A stretch of DNA of 64,000 nucleotides from Streptomyces sp. WAC08241 (GTDB lineage: Bacteria; Actinomycetota; Actinomycetes; Streptomycetales; Streptomycetaceae): contig CP042279.1 in the NCBI GenBank assembly GCA_007858575.1, positions 5,024,501 to 5,088,500 of the forward strand, in the 5' to 3' direction. The notes beneath the pieces were generated by a model. The model was not told the DNA's origin, searched no databases, and worked only from the letters and a program-made list of their open reading frames with translations. This document shows, in pieces, positions 10,155 to 19,915 of this stretch; the first letter of the stretch is position 1; the number at the start of each line of letters is the position of its first letter. The translations under genes and the position numbers were made by a program.

Positions 10155-10725
10155 TTAACCCGCCCCGCCCCCGCCCAGGGCCCACCCCCGACCCTCTCGT
10201 ACCGGGGCTGCTCACCCCGCACCCCGCTCACCGGCAGGCTCGACCGCACGAGCACCAGCTCCGCCACCTCCCACCGGCCGCCCTCGAACCCGTCGAGCAC
10301 CTCCAGGAAGGGCCCCGTGTCCATCCCGTCCCCCGGCCGACGGTCAGGTGGGCCCGGTACCGGCGGTGCTCCTCCATCGCGATCCCGGTCCGGCGCGCGG
10401 CCGCGTCGGACCGCTCGGCGAGGAGCCGCAGCGCGTCCAGGTCCCCGGCGACCCCGGCCCACAGCGCCCGCCGCCCGAAGTGCCCGCCCCCGTGGAGCCG
10501 CAGGGAGAACGGGGCCGTACGGGACGCGGCCCGCCCCAGCCGCACCCGCAGCTCGGGCACCACCGCCTCCTCCACCTCCCCCATGAAGGCGAGCGTGAGG
10601 TGCCACCCGGGCCGCGAGGTCCAGCGCACCCCACCGGCCCCCGGAAGCCGTTGCAGCCGGTCCACGACCTGCCCGAGCTCGTCCAACCGCTCCGGGGGCG
10701 GCAGAACGGCGGCGAAGAGCCTCAT
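10155..10725 (-). CDS. thpR: RNA 2',3'-cyclic phosphodiesterase (2'-5' RNA ligase family)
   Basis: About 190 residues with two H-x-T motifs, WHLTLAF and AHLTVGR, the catalytic pair of the 2H phosphoesterase fold. The N-terminus MRLFAAVLPPPERLDELG is characteristic of ThpR. The enzyme opens 2',3'-cyclic phosphates on RNA ends in the cytoplasm. A frame change near 10335 splits it. A second, near 10185 in a G run, explains the odd tail: with one more G the protein ends VGGWALGGGGAG at the TAA of 10155-10157, otherwise it would run to 10097 and overlap the small gene downstream. Confidence 0.87.
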
Positions 10726-10760
10726 GAGAAGAGTCTGACAGGCCACGAAACCCGTACGAC

Positions 10761-10766
10761 TACGCT
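10761..10766 (+). promoter_or_regulatory. -10 element for leaderless acetyltransferase transcript
   Basis: TACGCT matches TANNNT and ends 8 nt before the ATG at 10775; no ribosome-binding site is visible. Confidence 0.5.
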
Positions 10767-10774
10767 CGACCCCC

Positions 10775-11274
10775 ATGAAGATCCGTAAGGGCGGGCCCGA
10801 AGACATACCCGCGACACTCGCCATCCTGGACAGCGCCGTCGAGTGGCTCAACGGCAAGGGGATCACCGCCCAGTGGGGCACGGAACCCTTCACCGCACGC
10901 CCCGCCGCCGTGCGCCAGGTCGAAGAGACGGTGGCCGAGGGCGACCTCTGGATGGCGGAGATCGACGGCGTCCCGGCGGGCACGATGACCCTGACCCCCA
11001 CCCGGGCAAGCACGTACCCCCGGCAAACGAACCGGAGGTCTACATACGCCTCCTGGCAACGGACGCCCGCTTCCACCACCACAACGTGGGAGCGACCCTC
11101 CTCGCCCACGCCGCAGCAGAGACCCGGCGCAAGAACGTCTCACTCCTCCGAGTGGACTGCTTCGCGGGCAGCGAGGGCCGCCTGATCGCGTACTACGAGA
11201 AGCAGGGCTTCACCCGCACAAACACCTTCGCGGTGGGCGACTGGCAGGGCCAGATCCTGGAGCAGCGGGTCTGA
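10775..11274 (+). CDS. GNAT family N-acetyltransferase
   Basis: About 166 residues. The N-terminus MKIRKGGPEDIPATLAIL and the core VYIRLLATDARFHHHNVGATLLAHA follow the acetyl-CoA binding GNAT fold (motif A-like VGATLL), with CFAGSEGRLIAYYEKQGFTRT as the late strand and helix that contact CoA. It transfers an acetyl group to an unknown amine in the cytoplasm. One frame change near 11020, in a C-rich stretch. A likely leaderless promoter precedes it, and a large nested inverted repeat follows between it and the convergent MFS gene. Confidence 0.88.
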
Positions 11275-11291
11275 CGGCGACGTACGGGAGG

Positions 11292-11402
11292 GACGGGGCC
11301 GGAGCGGGGAGGTGGTGTCCGGGCGTCAAAGCGTCTTGAACCCGCGAAGCGTGGTGAGACGCAGCCCGGACACCACCTCCCCGCGGAGGCCCCGGCCCCG
11401 TC
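11292..11402. repeat. 111-nt nested inverted repeat between convergent genes
   Basis: A perfect 20-bp stem pairs 11305-11324 with 11364-11383. It extends outward through an 11-bp match (11292-11302 with 11392-11402). The 39-nt spacer has its own 6-bp stem (GCGTCT at 11331-11336, AGACGC at 11357-11362). It may be a two-way terminator or a structured RNA. Confidence 0.85.
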
Positions 11403-11419
11403 ACCCACACCCCCAAGCA

Positions 11420-12753
11420 CTACGCCGCAGTCGTCAAACGCTCCCGCGCCACGAACCGAACCTGCGGATGCCCCCGCCGCCACCCGACGGCGACCTTGAG
11501 CCCCCGACCCGAGCGAGCACCAGCCCCACCACGACAGCCGCGACAAGCGAGATCACCCCGCCCACGGCGAACCCGACCCGAGCGCCATACACATCGGTGA
11601 CCCACCCGAGCAACGGAGCACCGATCGGCGTCCCCCGGCGAAGACCATCATGTAGAGGCTCATCACCCGCCCCCGCATCGCGGGATCCGTGGCCATCTGC
11701 ACGGCGGAGTTGGCGGTGACGTTCACCGTGAGCCCGATCATGCCGATCGGCACGAGCAGCAGCGCGAACAGCCAGAACGTCGGCGACAGGGCCGCGACGA
11801 CCTCCAGCACGCCGAAGACACCCGCCGCGATCACGAGCATCCGCAGCCGGGTCGAGCCCCGCCGAGCCGCCGCGAGGGCCCCCACGAGCGACCCGGCGGC
11901 CATCAACGTGTTGAGGAACCCGTACGTACCGGCCCCCACGTGGAAGACCCCGTCGGCAAAAGCGGTGAGCCAGATCGGGAAGTTGAACCCGAACGTCCCG
12001 ATGAACCCCACCAGCACGATGGGCCACACCAGATCGGGCCGCCCGGCCACGTACCGCAGCCCCTCCCGGAGCTGCCCTTCCCTCGCGGAACGCGCTCCAC
12101 CTTGTGGAGCTCACCGGTCCGCATGAGCAACAGACTCACGACCGGCGCGACGAAGGAGAGACCGTTCAGCAGAAAGGCCCACCCGCTCCCGACCCCGGCG
12201 ATGAGGACACCGGCGACGGCGGGCCCGACGAGCCGGGCGGACTGGAAGTTGGCGGAGTTCAGGGAGACGGCGTTGCGAAGCTGCTCGGGCCCGACCATCT
12301 CGGACACGAAGGACTGCCGCGCCGGATTGTCGACGACGGTGACCATGCCCAGCAGAAAGGCGATCAGGTACACGTGCCAGACCTGAACGTGCCCGGAAAG
12401 GGTGAGCACGGCGAGCGCGACCCCGCACAGTCCGAGGGCCGCCTGGCTGACGAGAAGGAGCTGCCGCTTCGGGTACCGGTCGGCGACGACACCGCCGTAC
12501 AGGCCGAAGAGCAGCATCGGCAGGAACTGGAGGGCCGTCGTGACGCCGACGGCGGCGGCCGAGCCGGTGAGGCTCAGGACCAGCCAGTCCTGGGTGATCC
12601 GGGCCATCCACGTACCGGTGTTGGAGACGATCGCTCCGGTGAAGAACAGCCGGTAGTTCCGGATCCTGAGCGAGGAGAAGGTCCCCCGCCCCGACGGGTG
12701 TAGGTATCGGGTTTGTGGACGGGTGCGGAGTCTGCTCCGGGTCCCGTACTCAA
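11420..12753 (-). CDS. MFS efflux transporter (MarR-linked)
   Basis: About 440 residues with 12 hydrophobic segments. The first cytoplasmic loop motif GGVVADRYPKRQLLL is the MFS motif A. Motifs SNTGTWMARITQDWLVLSL and ALRNAVSLNSANFQSARLVG are seen in the major-facilitator group close to enterobactin exporter EntS. The start is TTG at 12753, in the frame giving MSTGPGADSAPVHKPDTY, with GGAGG 9 nt upstream. Frame changes near 12670, 12080, 11640 and 11510. The last probably leads to an end ARERLTTAA at the TAG of 11420-11422. It lies 27 nt after the MarR gene and is probably its target, exporting a toxic small molecule. Confidence 0.85.
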
Positions 12754-12779
12754 AGTGCGTCGCCTCCTCGGCTCGGGGT

Positions 12780-13233
12780 CTACAGGTGTGCGAGCTTCTC
12801 CAGGACGGGGCGGCCGCGCGCAGCTTGGCCCACTCGTCCTCGTCCAGACCCTCGGCGAGCGCGGCCAGCCAGGCGTTCCGCTTACGGCGGGACTCCTCGA
12901 GCATGGCCTCGGCCTGCTCGGTCTGGCTGACCACCTTCTGCCGGCGGTCGTCGGGGTGCGGCTCCAGCCGGACCAGTCCCTTGGCTTCGAGCAGCGCGAC
13001 GATGCGGGTCATCGAGGGCGGCTGGACGTGCTCCTTGCGGGCCAGCTCGCCGGGGTCGCGGAGCCGCAGAGCGACAGGGTGCCGAGCACCGACATCTCGG
13101 TGGGGCTCAGCGACTCGTCGACGCGCTGGTGCTTGAGGCGTCGGCCCAGCCGCATGACGGAGGAGCGGAGCGCGTTCACGGCCGCGATGTCGTCGGCGGT
13201 GCCGTGGGACAGGTCAGGCATGTTCGTTAGCAT
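12780..13233 (-). CDS. MarR family transcriptional regulator
   Basis: About 150 residues with the MarR winged helix: SPTEMSVLGTLSL, then MTRIVALLEAKGLVRLEPHPDDRR with the wing Arg residues. Frame changes near 13060 and 12830; the merged C-terminus is VLEKLAHL. ATG 13233 is chosen because GGGAGGG lies 9 nt upstream; a second ATG four codons later is possible. A small GTTA-gca-TAAC palindrome overlaps the start region (13226-13236) and might be an operator. It is first in the operon with the MFS gene and is likely a ligand-released repressor of it. Confidence 0.88.
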
Positions 13234-13276
13234 AACTCATTACCCTCCCTAAATACCACCGGAAACCCACGGACGT

Positions 13277-13386
13277 CGCACGCATCACACGCCCCACCCC
13301 CACGCGCACCGCACCCGCCCGCGCCCGCCCACACCCCCACGCACCCGCCCGCGCGCACGCGCCCCCGCCCGCGACAACACACCCCG
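13277..13386. other. C-rich low-complexity intergenic stretch
   Basis: The gap 13234-13483 between the divergent MarR and ribbon-helix-helix genes is dominated by C-rich short repeats of the CGCCCGC/CACCCCC type, with almost no G runs on this strand. No gene is seen. It may form unusual structure (i-motif/G-rich opposite strand). Confidence 0.6.
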
Positions 13387-13483
13387 GCACAGATCACGCT
13401 TCGGCATCCATGTATCACCCAAACGAGTGAGTCGGATCCAGAAAGTGACGCAAAGAAGCACCGGCTGCCCCGACCCTGACGGC

Positions 13484-13711
13484 ATGGGATCGACAGTGCT
13501 CAGCCTGCGCATCGACGGTGAGCTGCTCGACCGGCTCAGGAGTCACGCCGCGAAGAGGAATGAGCGTCCAGGACTACGTGGCCCGGACGCTCATTCGCGA
13601 GGATTTCGACGAGCGGTTCAAGACCGCCGTCGACGAGACGGAGAAGTTCTACGGCGCGGAGGGGACGGAGGGGAGCCGCAGCAGCCCCCACCCCGCCCCG
13701 GGATCACGTGA
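13484..13711 (+). CDS. Ribbon-helix-helix (CopG-like) small protein
   Basis: About 75 residues. MGSTVLSLRIDGELLDRLRSHAAKRN is the strand-helix of an Arc/MetJ-type fold, followed by MSVQDYVARTLIREDFDERF, the second helix. Such proteins bind DNA as dimers. A frame change near 13560 (AAGAGGAATGAGC) splits it, and another in the C run near 13695 probably sets the end at the TGA of 13709-13711, overlapping the convergent permease by 8 nt. No toxin partner is adjacent, so a regulator is more likely than an antitoxin. Confidence 0.7.
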   Translation: MGSTVLSLRIDGELLDRLRSHAAKRNERPGLRGPDAHSRGFRRAVQDRRRRDGEVLRRGGDGGEPQQPPPRPGIT

Positions 13712-15153
13712 GGCCGAGCGCCGGCATCGCGTAGTAGAAGACGAAGACCGCCGACACGACGTACATAGCCACCGGGACCTCACGGCCCCGGCCGGCCGCG
13801 AGGCGCAGCACGCTGAAGGCGATGAAGCCGATGCCGATGCCGTTCGTGATCGAGTACGTGAACGGCATCATCACCATGGCCAGGAACGCCGGCACCGCGA
13901 TGGTGAAGTCGCTCCAGTCGATGTCCCTGACCGAACCGGCCATGATCAGGAAGCCGACCGCGAGCAGCGCGGGCGTGGCGGCCTGGGACGGGACCATCGT
14001 GGCCAGCGGCGTGAGGAACAGCGCCACGGAGAAGAGGCCGCCGGTGACGACGGAGGCGAGGCCGGTCCTGGCCCCTCGCCGACGCCCGCCGTGGACTCCA
14101 CGAAGCAGGTGGTGGCGGAGGAGGAGGTCGCGCCGCCGGAGGCGACGGCCAGGCCGTCGACGAGGAGGACCTTGTTGATGCCGGGGAAGTTGCCGTCCTT
14201 GTCCGTCAGCTTGGCCTCGTCGCCGACGCCGAGGATCGTGCCCATGGCGTCGAAGAAGCAGGACAGCAGCACGGTGAAGACGAAGAGGACGCCGGTCAGG
14301 ACGCCGACCTTGTGGAAGCCGCCGAAGAGGCTGAACTGCCCGAAGAGGCCGAAGTCGGGCGAGGCGACCGGGTTGCCGGGCCACTCCGGGGTGGTCAGGC
14401 CCCAGGACGGGACGTCGGCGACCGCGTTGATCACTATGGCGACGATCGTCATGACGACGATCGAGATGAGGATCGCGCCGGGGACCTTGCGGACGATCAG
14501 CGCGAGGGTGAGCAGCACGCCGAGGGCGAAGACGAGGACCGGCCAGCTGGTGAGGTGACCGTCGCCGCCGAGCTGGAGCGGGACGGTGGTGTGGGCGGCG
14601 TCGGGGATGCGGGAGACGAAGCCCGAGTCGACGAGGCCGATCAGCAGGATGAAGAGGCCGATGCCGATCGCGATGCCCTTGCGGAGGCCGGCCGGGACGG
14701 CGCTCATCACGCGCTCGCGCAGACCGGTCGCGACGAGCAGCATCACGACGATGCCGGCGAGGACGACCATGCCCATGGCGTCGGGCCAGGACATCCGGGG
14801 CGCGAGCTGGAGCGCGACGACCGTGTTGACGCCGAGGCCGGCGGCGAGCGCGATCGGCACGTTGCCGATGACGCCCATGAGGAGGGTCGTGAACGCCGCC
14901 GTGAGGACGGTGGCGGTGACGAGCTGGCCGCTGTCGAGCTGGTGCCCGTACATGTCCCTTGGCGCTGCCGAGGATGATCGGGTTCAGCACGATGATGTAG
15001 GCCATCGCGAAGAAGGTGGCGAAGCCGCCCCGGACCTCGCGGGCGACGGTCGAGCCGCGCTCGGAGATCCTGAAGTAGCGGTCGAGTCCGGAGGTCGGTT
15101 CGGGGAACCGGACGGCTCGGGGAAGGGGCCTTGGCGGTGGCCGTGGTGCTCAT
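13704..15153 (-). CDS. NCS2-family purine permease (AzgA-like)
   Basis: About 483 residues, membrane-embedded. MAYIIVLNPIILG near the N-terminus, FVESTAGVGEGARTGLASVV in the middle and YSITNGIGIGFIAFSVLRL near the end are hallmarks of adenine/guanine/hypoxanthine permeases of the AzgA branch. It imports purine bases with protons. Frame changes occur near 15115, 14955 and 14075, each in a G/C run. The start ATG 15153 follows a TAGGAG-type ribosome site. No purine riboswitch is visible in the 155-nt gap upstream. Confidence 0.9.
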
Positions 15154-15295
15154 GGGAATCCTCGTAGGAGAGTGACCATTTTGGCGGTTCATACGAAGGA
15201 AACCCGCCACAGGCAAACCGTTTCAGTATGAACACATGAACGAGCGGGAGTCCATCTCCGCGCGTAGACACGAATTTCGGCCATCGGGCGCCACC

Positions 15296-15301
15296 TAGAC
15301 T
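15296..15301 (+). promoter_or_regulatory. -10 element for leaderless DUF2530 transcript
   Basis: TAGACT, ending 7 nt before ATG 15309, with no ribosome site in between. Confidence 0.55.
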
Positions 15302-15308
15302 GAGGCCC

Positions 15309-15604
15309 ATGGCGAAGTGGACACCGAAGCACGAGGCACCCGAGCCCCTGGAAGGGCCCGTCGTCGCCACCATCACCGGCGGAACGATCCTCTGGTTCGT
15401 CCTCTTCCTCGCCCAGCTCCCCTTCTACGGCTGGTTCGACGACCGGGACCTGACCTGGTGGTGTGGACCTGCCTGGCCGGAGCGGGCCTCGGCCTGATCG
15501 GCATCTGGTACGTACGGAAGCGCGACGCGGCGCTCAAGCGGCACGCGGCGGCAACGGCGACGACGGCGACGGCACCGGAGGCCGAGGAGCGACGGACGCC
15601 GTAG
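15309..15604 (+). CDS. DUF2530 membrane protein
   Basis: About 98 residues with two membrane helices: GGTILWFVLFLAQLPFYGWF and VWTCLAGAGLGLIGIWYV, then a basic tail (RKRDAALKRH). The N-terminus MAKWTPKHEAPEPLEGPVV is strongly conserved in streptomycete DUF2530 proteins. One frame change near 15463 (TGGTGGTGTGG, WW-V junction). The function is unknown; it should sit in the cytoplasmic membrane. A leaderless start is indicated by TAGACT 7 nt upstream. Confidence 0.88.
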
Positions 15605-15694
15605 CACCGAGCGGTTACCGGTACCACCGGTAGTACTACGGGACCACCCACCCCCATATCCCCTCCCCGGCAGGTGAACGCCCGGTTCCGGTCG

Positions 15695-15700
15695 TACCGT
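15695..15700 (+). promoter_or_regulatory. -10 element for leaderless P-type ATPase transcript
   Basis: TACCGT, ending 7 nt before ATG 15708; no ribosome-binding site precedes that start. Confidence 0.5.
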
Positions 15701-15707
15701 CGAGAGC

Positions 15708-18118
15708 ATGACGCAGCGGGCGAAGATCGACACGGACAGCGGCGGGACGGCGGGGAACGGCCCGCCCGTCGAGCACCGCCCGGCCGGGCTCACGTCCGCC
15801 GAGGTCGCGGAGCGGGTCGCGCGCGGGGAGGTCAACGACGTCCCCGTACGGAGCTCCCGCTCGGCCGTCGACATCGTCCGGGCCAACGTCTTCACCCGCT
15901 TCAACGCGATCATCGGCGTGCTGTGGGTGATCATGCTCTTCGTCGCGCCGATCCAGGACAGCCTCTTCGGCTTCGTGATCGTCGCGAACACCGGCATCGG
16001 CATCATCCAGGAGCTCCGCGCCAAGAAGACCCTCGACGGGCTCGCCGTCATCGGCGAGGCCAAGCCGACGGTCCGGCGCGACGGGACCGCCGCCGAGCTG
16101 TCCACCTCCGAGATCGTCCTCGGGGACCTGATCGAGCTGGGGCCCGGGGACAAGGTGGTCGTCGACGGGGTGGTGGCGGAGGCCGAGAGCCTGGAGGTCG
16201 ACGAGTCGCTGCTGACCGGCGAGGCGGACCCGGTGGTGAAGAAGCCGGGCGACCCGATGATGTCGGGCTCCTTCGTGGTGGCGGGCGGCGGCGCGTTCAC
16301 GGCCACGAAGGTCGGCCGCGAGGCGTACGCGGCGCAGCTCGCGGAGGAGGCGTCCCGCTTCACGCTCGTCCAGTCCGAGCTGCGCACCGGCATCTCCACG
16401 ATCCTCAAGTACGTGACGTGGATGATGGTCCCGACCGCGACCGGTCTGATCATCAGCCAGTTGGTCGTGAAGGACACCAACCTCAAGGACTCGATCGCCC
16501 GGACCGTCGGCGGCATCGTCCCGATGATCCCCGAGGGGCTCGTCCTGCTCACCTCCGTGGCCTTCGCGATCGGCGTGGTCCGCCTCGGCCGCAAGCAGTG
16601 CCTCGTGCAGGAGCTGCCGGCCATCGAGGGCCTGGCGCGGGTCGACGTCGTCTGCCTGGACAAGACGGGCACGCTGACCGAGGGCGGCATGGACGTGACG
16701 GACCTGCGCCCGCTCGGCACCGATCCGGACGAGGCGTACGTACGGAAGGTCCTGGGCGCGCTCGGCGCGTCCGACCCGCACCCGAACGCCTCCCTCCAGG
16801 CGATCATCGAGGCGTACCCGGAGCCGGACGGGTGGCGGTGCGCGGAGGCGCTGCCGTTCTCCTCGGCCCGCAAGTACAGCGGCGCGACGTTCGACGAGGG
16901 CGGCGGCGGGGAGTCGTCGTGGCTGCTCGGCGCGCCGGACGTGCTCCTGGCGGAGGGGGACCCGGCGCTCGCCGAGACCGACCACCTGAACGAGCGGGGC
17001 CTGCGGGTCCTGCTCCTGGCCCGTACGGACCGGGGAGCCCGGCGCCCCCGGGCGGCGGAGGCGGCCCGCCCGGCCGCGCTGGTGGTCCTGGAGCAGCGGC
17101 TGCGCCCGGACGCGTCCGACACCCTCGCGTACTTCGCCGACCAGAACGTCGCCGCCAAGGTCATCTCCGGCGACAACGCGGTCTCGGTGGGGGCGGTGGC
17201 CGGAAGCTGGACCTGCCGGGGGCGGAGAACACGGTGGACGCCCGCACGCTCCCCGAGGAGCGGGAGAAGATGGCGCAGGTGCTGGAGGAGAACGCGGTCT
17301 TCGGCCGGGTCACCCCGCAGCAGAAGCGGGACATGGTGGCGGCGCTCCAGTCGAAGGGGCACACGGTCGCGATGACCGGGGACGGCGTGAACGACGTCCT
17401 GGCCCTGAAGGACGCCGACATCGGGGTCTCGATGGGCTCGGGCTCGGAGGCGACGAGGGCGGTCGCGCAGATCGTCCTCCTGAACAACTCCTTCGCGACG
17501 CTGCCGTCGGTGGTGGCGGAGGGGCGCCGGGTCATCGGCAACATCACGCGCGTGGCGACGCTCTTCCTGACGAAGACGGTCTACTCGGTGCTGCTGGCGG
17601 TGCTGGTGGTCTGCTCCCAGGTGGAGTACCCCTTCCTGCCCCGCCACCTGACCCTGCTGTCCACCCTGACGATCGGCGTCCCGGCCTTCTTCCTGGCCCT
17701 GGCCCCGAACAAGGAACGGGCGAAGCCGCACTTCGTGCGCCGGGTGATGCGGTACGCGGTCCCGGGCGGGGTCATCGCCGGGGCGGCCACCTTCGCCACG
17801 TACCTCCTGGCCCGCCACCACTACAGCGGCGCGGACGCCCTGGGCGCCGAGACCAGCGCGGCGACCCTGACCCTCTTCCTGGTCTCCCTCTGGGTCCTCG
17901 CGATCATCGCCCGCCCCTACACCTGGTGGCGCCTCGCCCTGGTCGCCACCATGGCCGGCGCCTTCCTCCTCGTCCTCGTCGTCCCCTGGCTCCAGGACTT
18001 CTTCGCCCTGAGACTGGTCGGCACGACGATGCCCTGGGCGGCGGTAGCGATCGCGGCGACGGGCGCGGCGCTCCTGGAGGTCGCGTGGCGGTGGGTGGAC
18101 TGGAGGTTCCCGGCGTAG
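15708..18118 (+). CDS. Cation-translocating P-type ATPase
   Basis: About 803 residues. Actuator motif LLTGEADPV, phosphorylation site CLDKTGTLTEGG near residue 317 and hinge MTGDGVNDVLALKDADIG near residue 556 define a P-type ATPase. In the fourth membrane helix it has IPEGLVLLTS, the P-E-G-L form of Ca/Mg-type (P2/P3-like) pumps, not the CPC of heavy-metal pumps. The ion is therefore likely Ca, Mg or another hard cation, but it is unproven. The C-terminal membrane helices are complete. One clear frame change at 17205, where GGAAG should be GGGAAG (VAGKLDLPG). Probable leaderless start. Confidence 0.9.
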
Positions 18119-18819
18119 CCGCGCGGCTCCCCGGACGACACGCGCCCGGAACTCTTCGCAGACGTCTCCGTGGCCGACCGCACCTCGGCACCGCCCTGGT
18201 GCGAACGGTTCTCCGGCACCCGGTCGTCGTTCCCGCCGCACGACACGGAGGCGGTGCGGCAGCTCGCCGAGGGCCGCTACGCCCACATCGTCGAGGACCA
18301 CGAACGCGCGGAAACCGCGCTGCCGATCACCTTCGTCGACGGCCTGGGCGGCAGGCCGCTCCGAGATCCCCTCGCGAGCCGCTCGCAACAGAATGCCCCT
18401 GCTCCCCAGGAGAGAAAATCTATGGTGGCGGGGATAGATTTTTCTCCCGGTGGGGCTAGTGTCTTCCTCGTACCCAGAAGTCGAAGGGCGCGGCAGGGAC
18501 GCACTGCCGCGCATGCAGGTCCAGCAGGTGCGGAACGGCGGCGGAGTGGCGGAGCCGGAAGCGACGGGTTCCTCCACTGGCCGCCGGGCCGGGCGGCCCC
18601 AGGGCCGTGAGCAGTACACGCAGTGAAGTACACGGAAGAGAGAAGGAGCAGAACGCCATCAGGATCGCCCGGGCGAGCACAGCAGCCCGGGTACCGCAGG
18701 CCCCGGATTGGAAGGTGGTCCCCGGTCACGCAACCGCGATCCCCGCAGCCCCGCCCGCAAGGCGGCACCTGCGGAACAAGAAACCCGGCGCAGTCGGCCG
18801 GTAGATGGTGTTAAAGCTC
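18119..18819. other. Gene-poor region with possible coding remnants
   Basis: No recognised gene for 700 nt. From 18125 to about 18400 a plus-strand frame reads like protein (CERFSGTRSSFPPHD, RYAHIVEDHERAETALPITF), which may be a fragment of a lost gene. From 18607 a GTG opens a 65-codon frame ending in RHLRNKKPGAVGR, of unknown status. Between them lies an AT-rich hairpin (18412-18446). Confidence 0.5.
18412..18446. repeat. AT-rich hairpin in the gene-poor region
   Basis: Arms 18412-18423 (GAGAAAATCTAT) and 18434-18446 (ATAGATTTTTCTC) pair fully except for one extra T; loop of 10 nt. Pairing continues imperfectly outward through C/G runs. The AT content is striking in this genome. Confidence 0.75.
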
Positions 18820-18850
18820 GGGGCCCGGACGCACAAGGCGTCCGGGCCCC
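18820..18850 (+). terminator. Perfect 13-bp hairpin upstream of the MerR-like gene
   Basis: Arms 18820-18832 and 18838-18850 with a 5-nt ACAAG loop. It lies 28 nt before the likely MerR start, so it either ends upstream transcription or acts in the 5' leader. Confidence 0.75.
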
Positions 18851-18877
18851 TCGACGCGTTCCCGGAAGAAGAGGCCT

Positions 18878-19220
18878 ATGCCCCTCGCAGCACCCGCCCC
18901 GCCGACAAGTTCGACGACGACGACTACCCCGCCTACACCATGGGCCGGGCCGCCGACATGCTCGGCACCACCCCCGCCTTCCTGCGCGCCCTCGGCGAAC
19001 ACCGCCTGATCACCCCCTGCGCTCCGAGGGCGGCCACCGCCGCTACTCCCGCTACCAACTGCGCATCGCCGCCCGCGCCCGCGAACTCGTCGACCAGGGC
19101 ACCCCCGTCGAAGCCGCCTGCCGCATCGTCATCCTCGAAGACCAGCTCGAAGAAGCCCAGCGCCTCAACGACCAGTACCGCCACGCGGCAGCCGGGTCGA
19201 GCCCGCCGGCCGCGGAGTGA
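18878..19220 (+). CDS. MerR-family transcriptional regulator (HspR-like)
   Basis: About 114 residues. The helix-turn-helix YTMGRAADMLGTTPAFLRALGEHRLI and wing SEGGHRRYSRYQLRIAARAREL are MerR/HspR-type, and a short C-terminal helix (ILEDQLEEAQRLNDQY) can form the dimer coiled coil. There is no effector domain and no metal-binding Cys. Start ATG 18878 is inferred: a GGAAGAAGAGG stretch precedes it and one extra C near 18900 brings MPLAAPAP into frame with ADKFDDDDYPAY. A second frame change lies near 19023. The gene is followed by a 100-nt gap without features. Confidence 0.8.
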
Positions 19221-19320
19221 ATCGACCACCGCTCGCACGACGGGGTCCGCACGCCCCGGCCCCTGTGGACACCCGGACCTTTCCGGCGGTCACGAAGGCG
19301 GTGGGCACGCAGCACCACCG

Positions 19321-19898
19321 TCAGCTCAGGAAGGTCTTCCGCCACTCCAGTGGCGACATGGTGAGCGCGGCCTCGGCGAGGGCCCGCGCCGAGGCCGTCT
19401 TGAGGCTGTTCAGGGAGGTGTCGATCCAGTCCTGGACCAGGGTGTTGCCCTGGGCCCGGTACTCCACGGCCTGTACGAGGCACTCCAGCTTGTCCGCGTC
19501 CTTGGCCACGATCGCCTCGGGCGTGTCGTTGGCCTCGTACTCCTCGACGACCCGCTGCACCCCGGCCCTGACCGCCGGATGCGCGGCCGACACCTGGTCC
19601 GCGGTGACCGTCCGGTTCGTGGCGGCGTCGATGTAGCGGCGCCCGATGTGGGGATGTCCCCGATCCGGGTCTCCTGCGTGTCGTGGAACAGGCACATCAG
19701 GGCGACCTGGGCGGGGTCCACGTCCTCCATCATGGCCAGTACGGCACCGATGACGCCGACGCGGAACGAGTGCTCGGCGATCGACTCGGGGTTGTTGTTG
19801 CCGGTGAACCACCATCCGGTCCGCTTGGCGTTCTTGAGCACGCCCATCTCGAAGATGAACCCGGCCGTGCCCTGGGCGTTCGCCGTCTCGTCTGCCAT
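19321..19898 (-). CDS. HD-domain phosphohydrolase (YfbR/HDDC2-like)
   Basis: About 192 residues. The metal ligands of the HD fold are in place: His43 (SIAEHSFRVG), His72-Asp73 (CLFHDTQE) and the late Asp in AKDADKLECL. These match the YfbR/HDDC2 group, which dephosphorylates deoxynucleoside 5'-monophosphates. One frame change near 19650. It begins MADETANAQGTAGFIFEMG, 17 nt after the stop of the upstream regulator gene on the same strand, so the two are probably one operon. Whether it has a role with the RiPP genes on the other side is not known. Confidence 0.85.
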
Positions 19899-19915
19899 GT
19901 GATGACCTCCGGTCC

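Noticed and set aside
15154..15308. Purine riboswitch upstream of the purine permease
   Set aside because: The conserved three-way junction pattern is not visible in this gap.
15425..18619. A 1064-codon open frame on the minus strand
   Set aside because: It is a high-GC shadow of the plus-strand P-type ATPase, with no motif of its own; the plus-strand protein has all P-type ATPase signatures.
18607..18804. 65-codon frame considered as a peptide or RiPP precursor
   Set aside because: No modification enzymes nearby, no ribosome site, and the composition gives no support; left as part of the gene-poor region.
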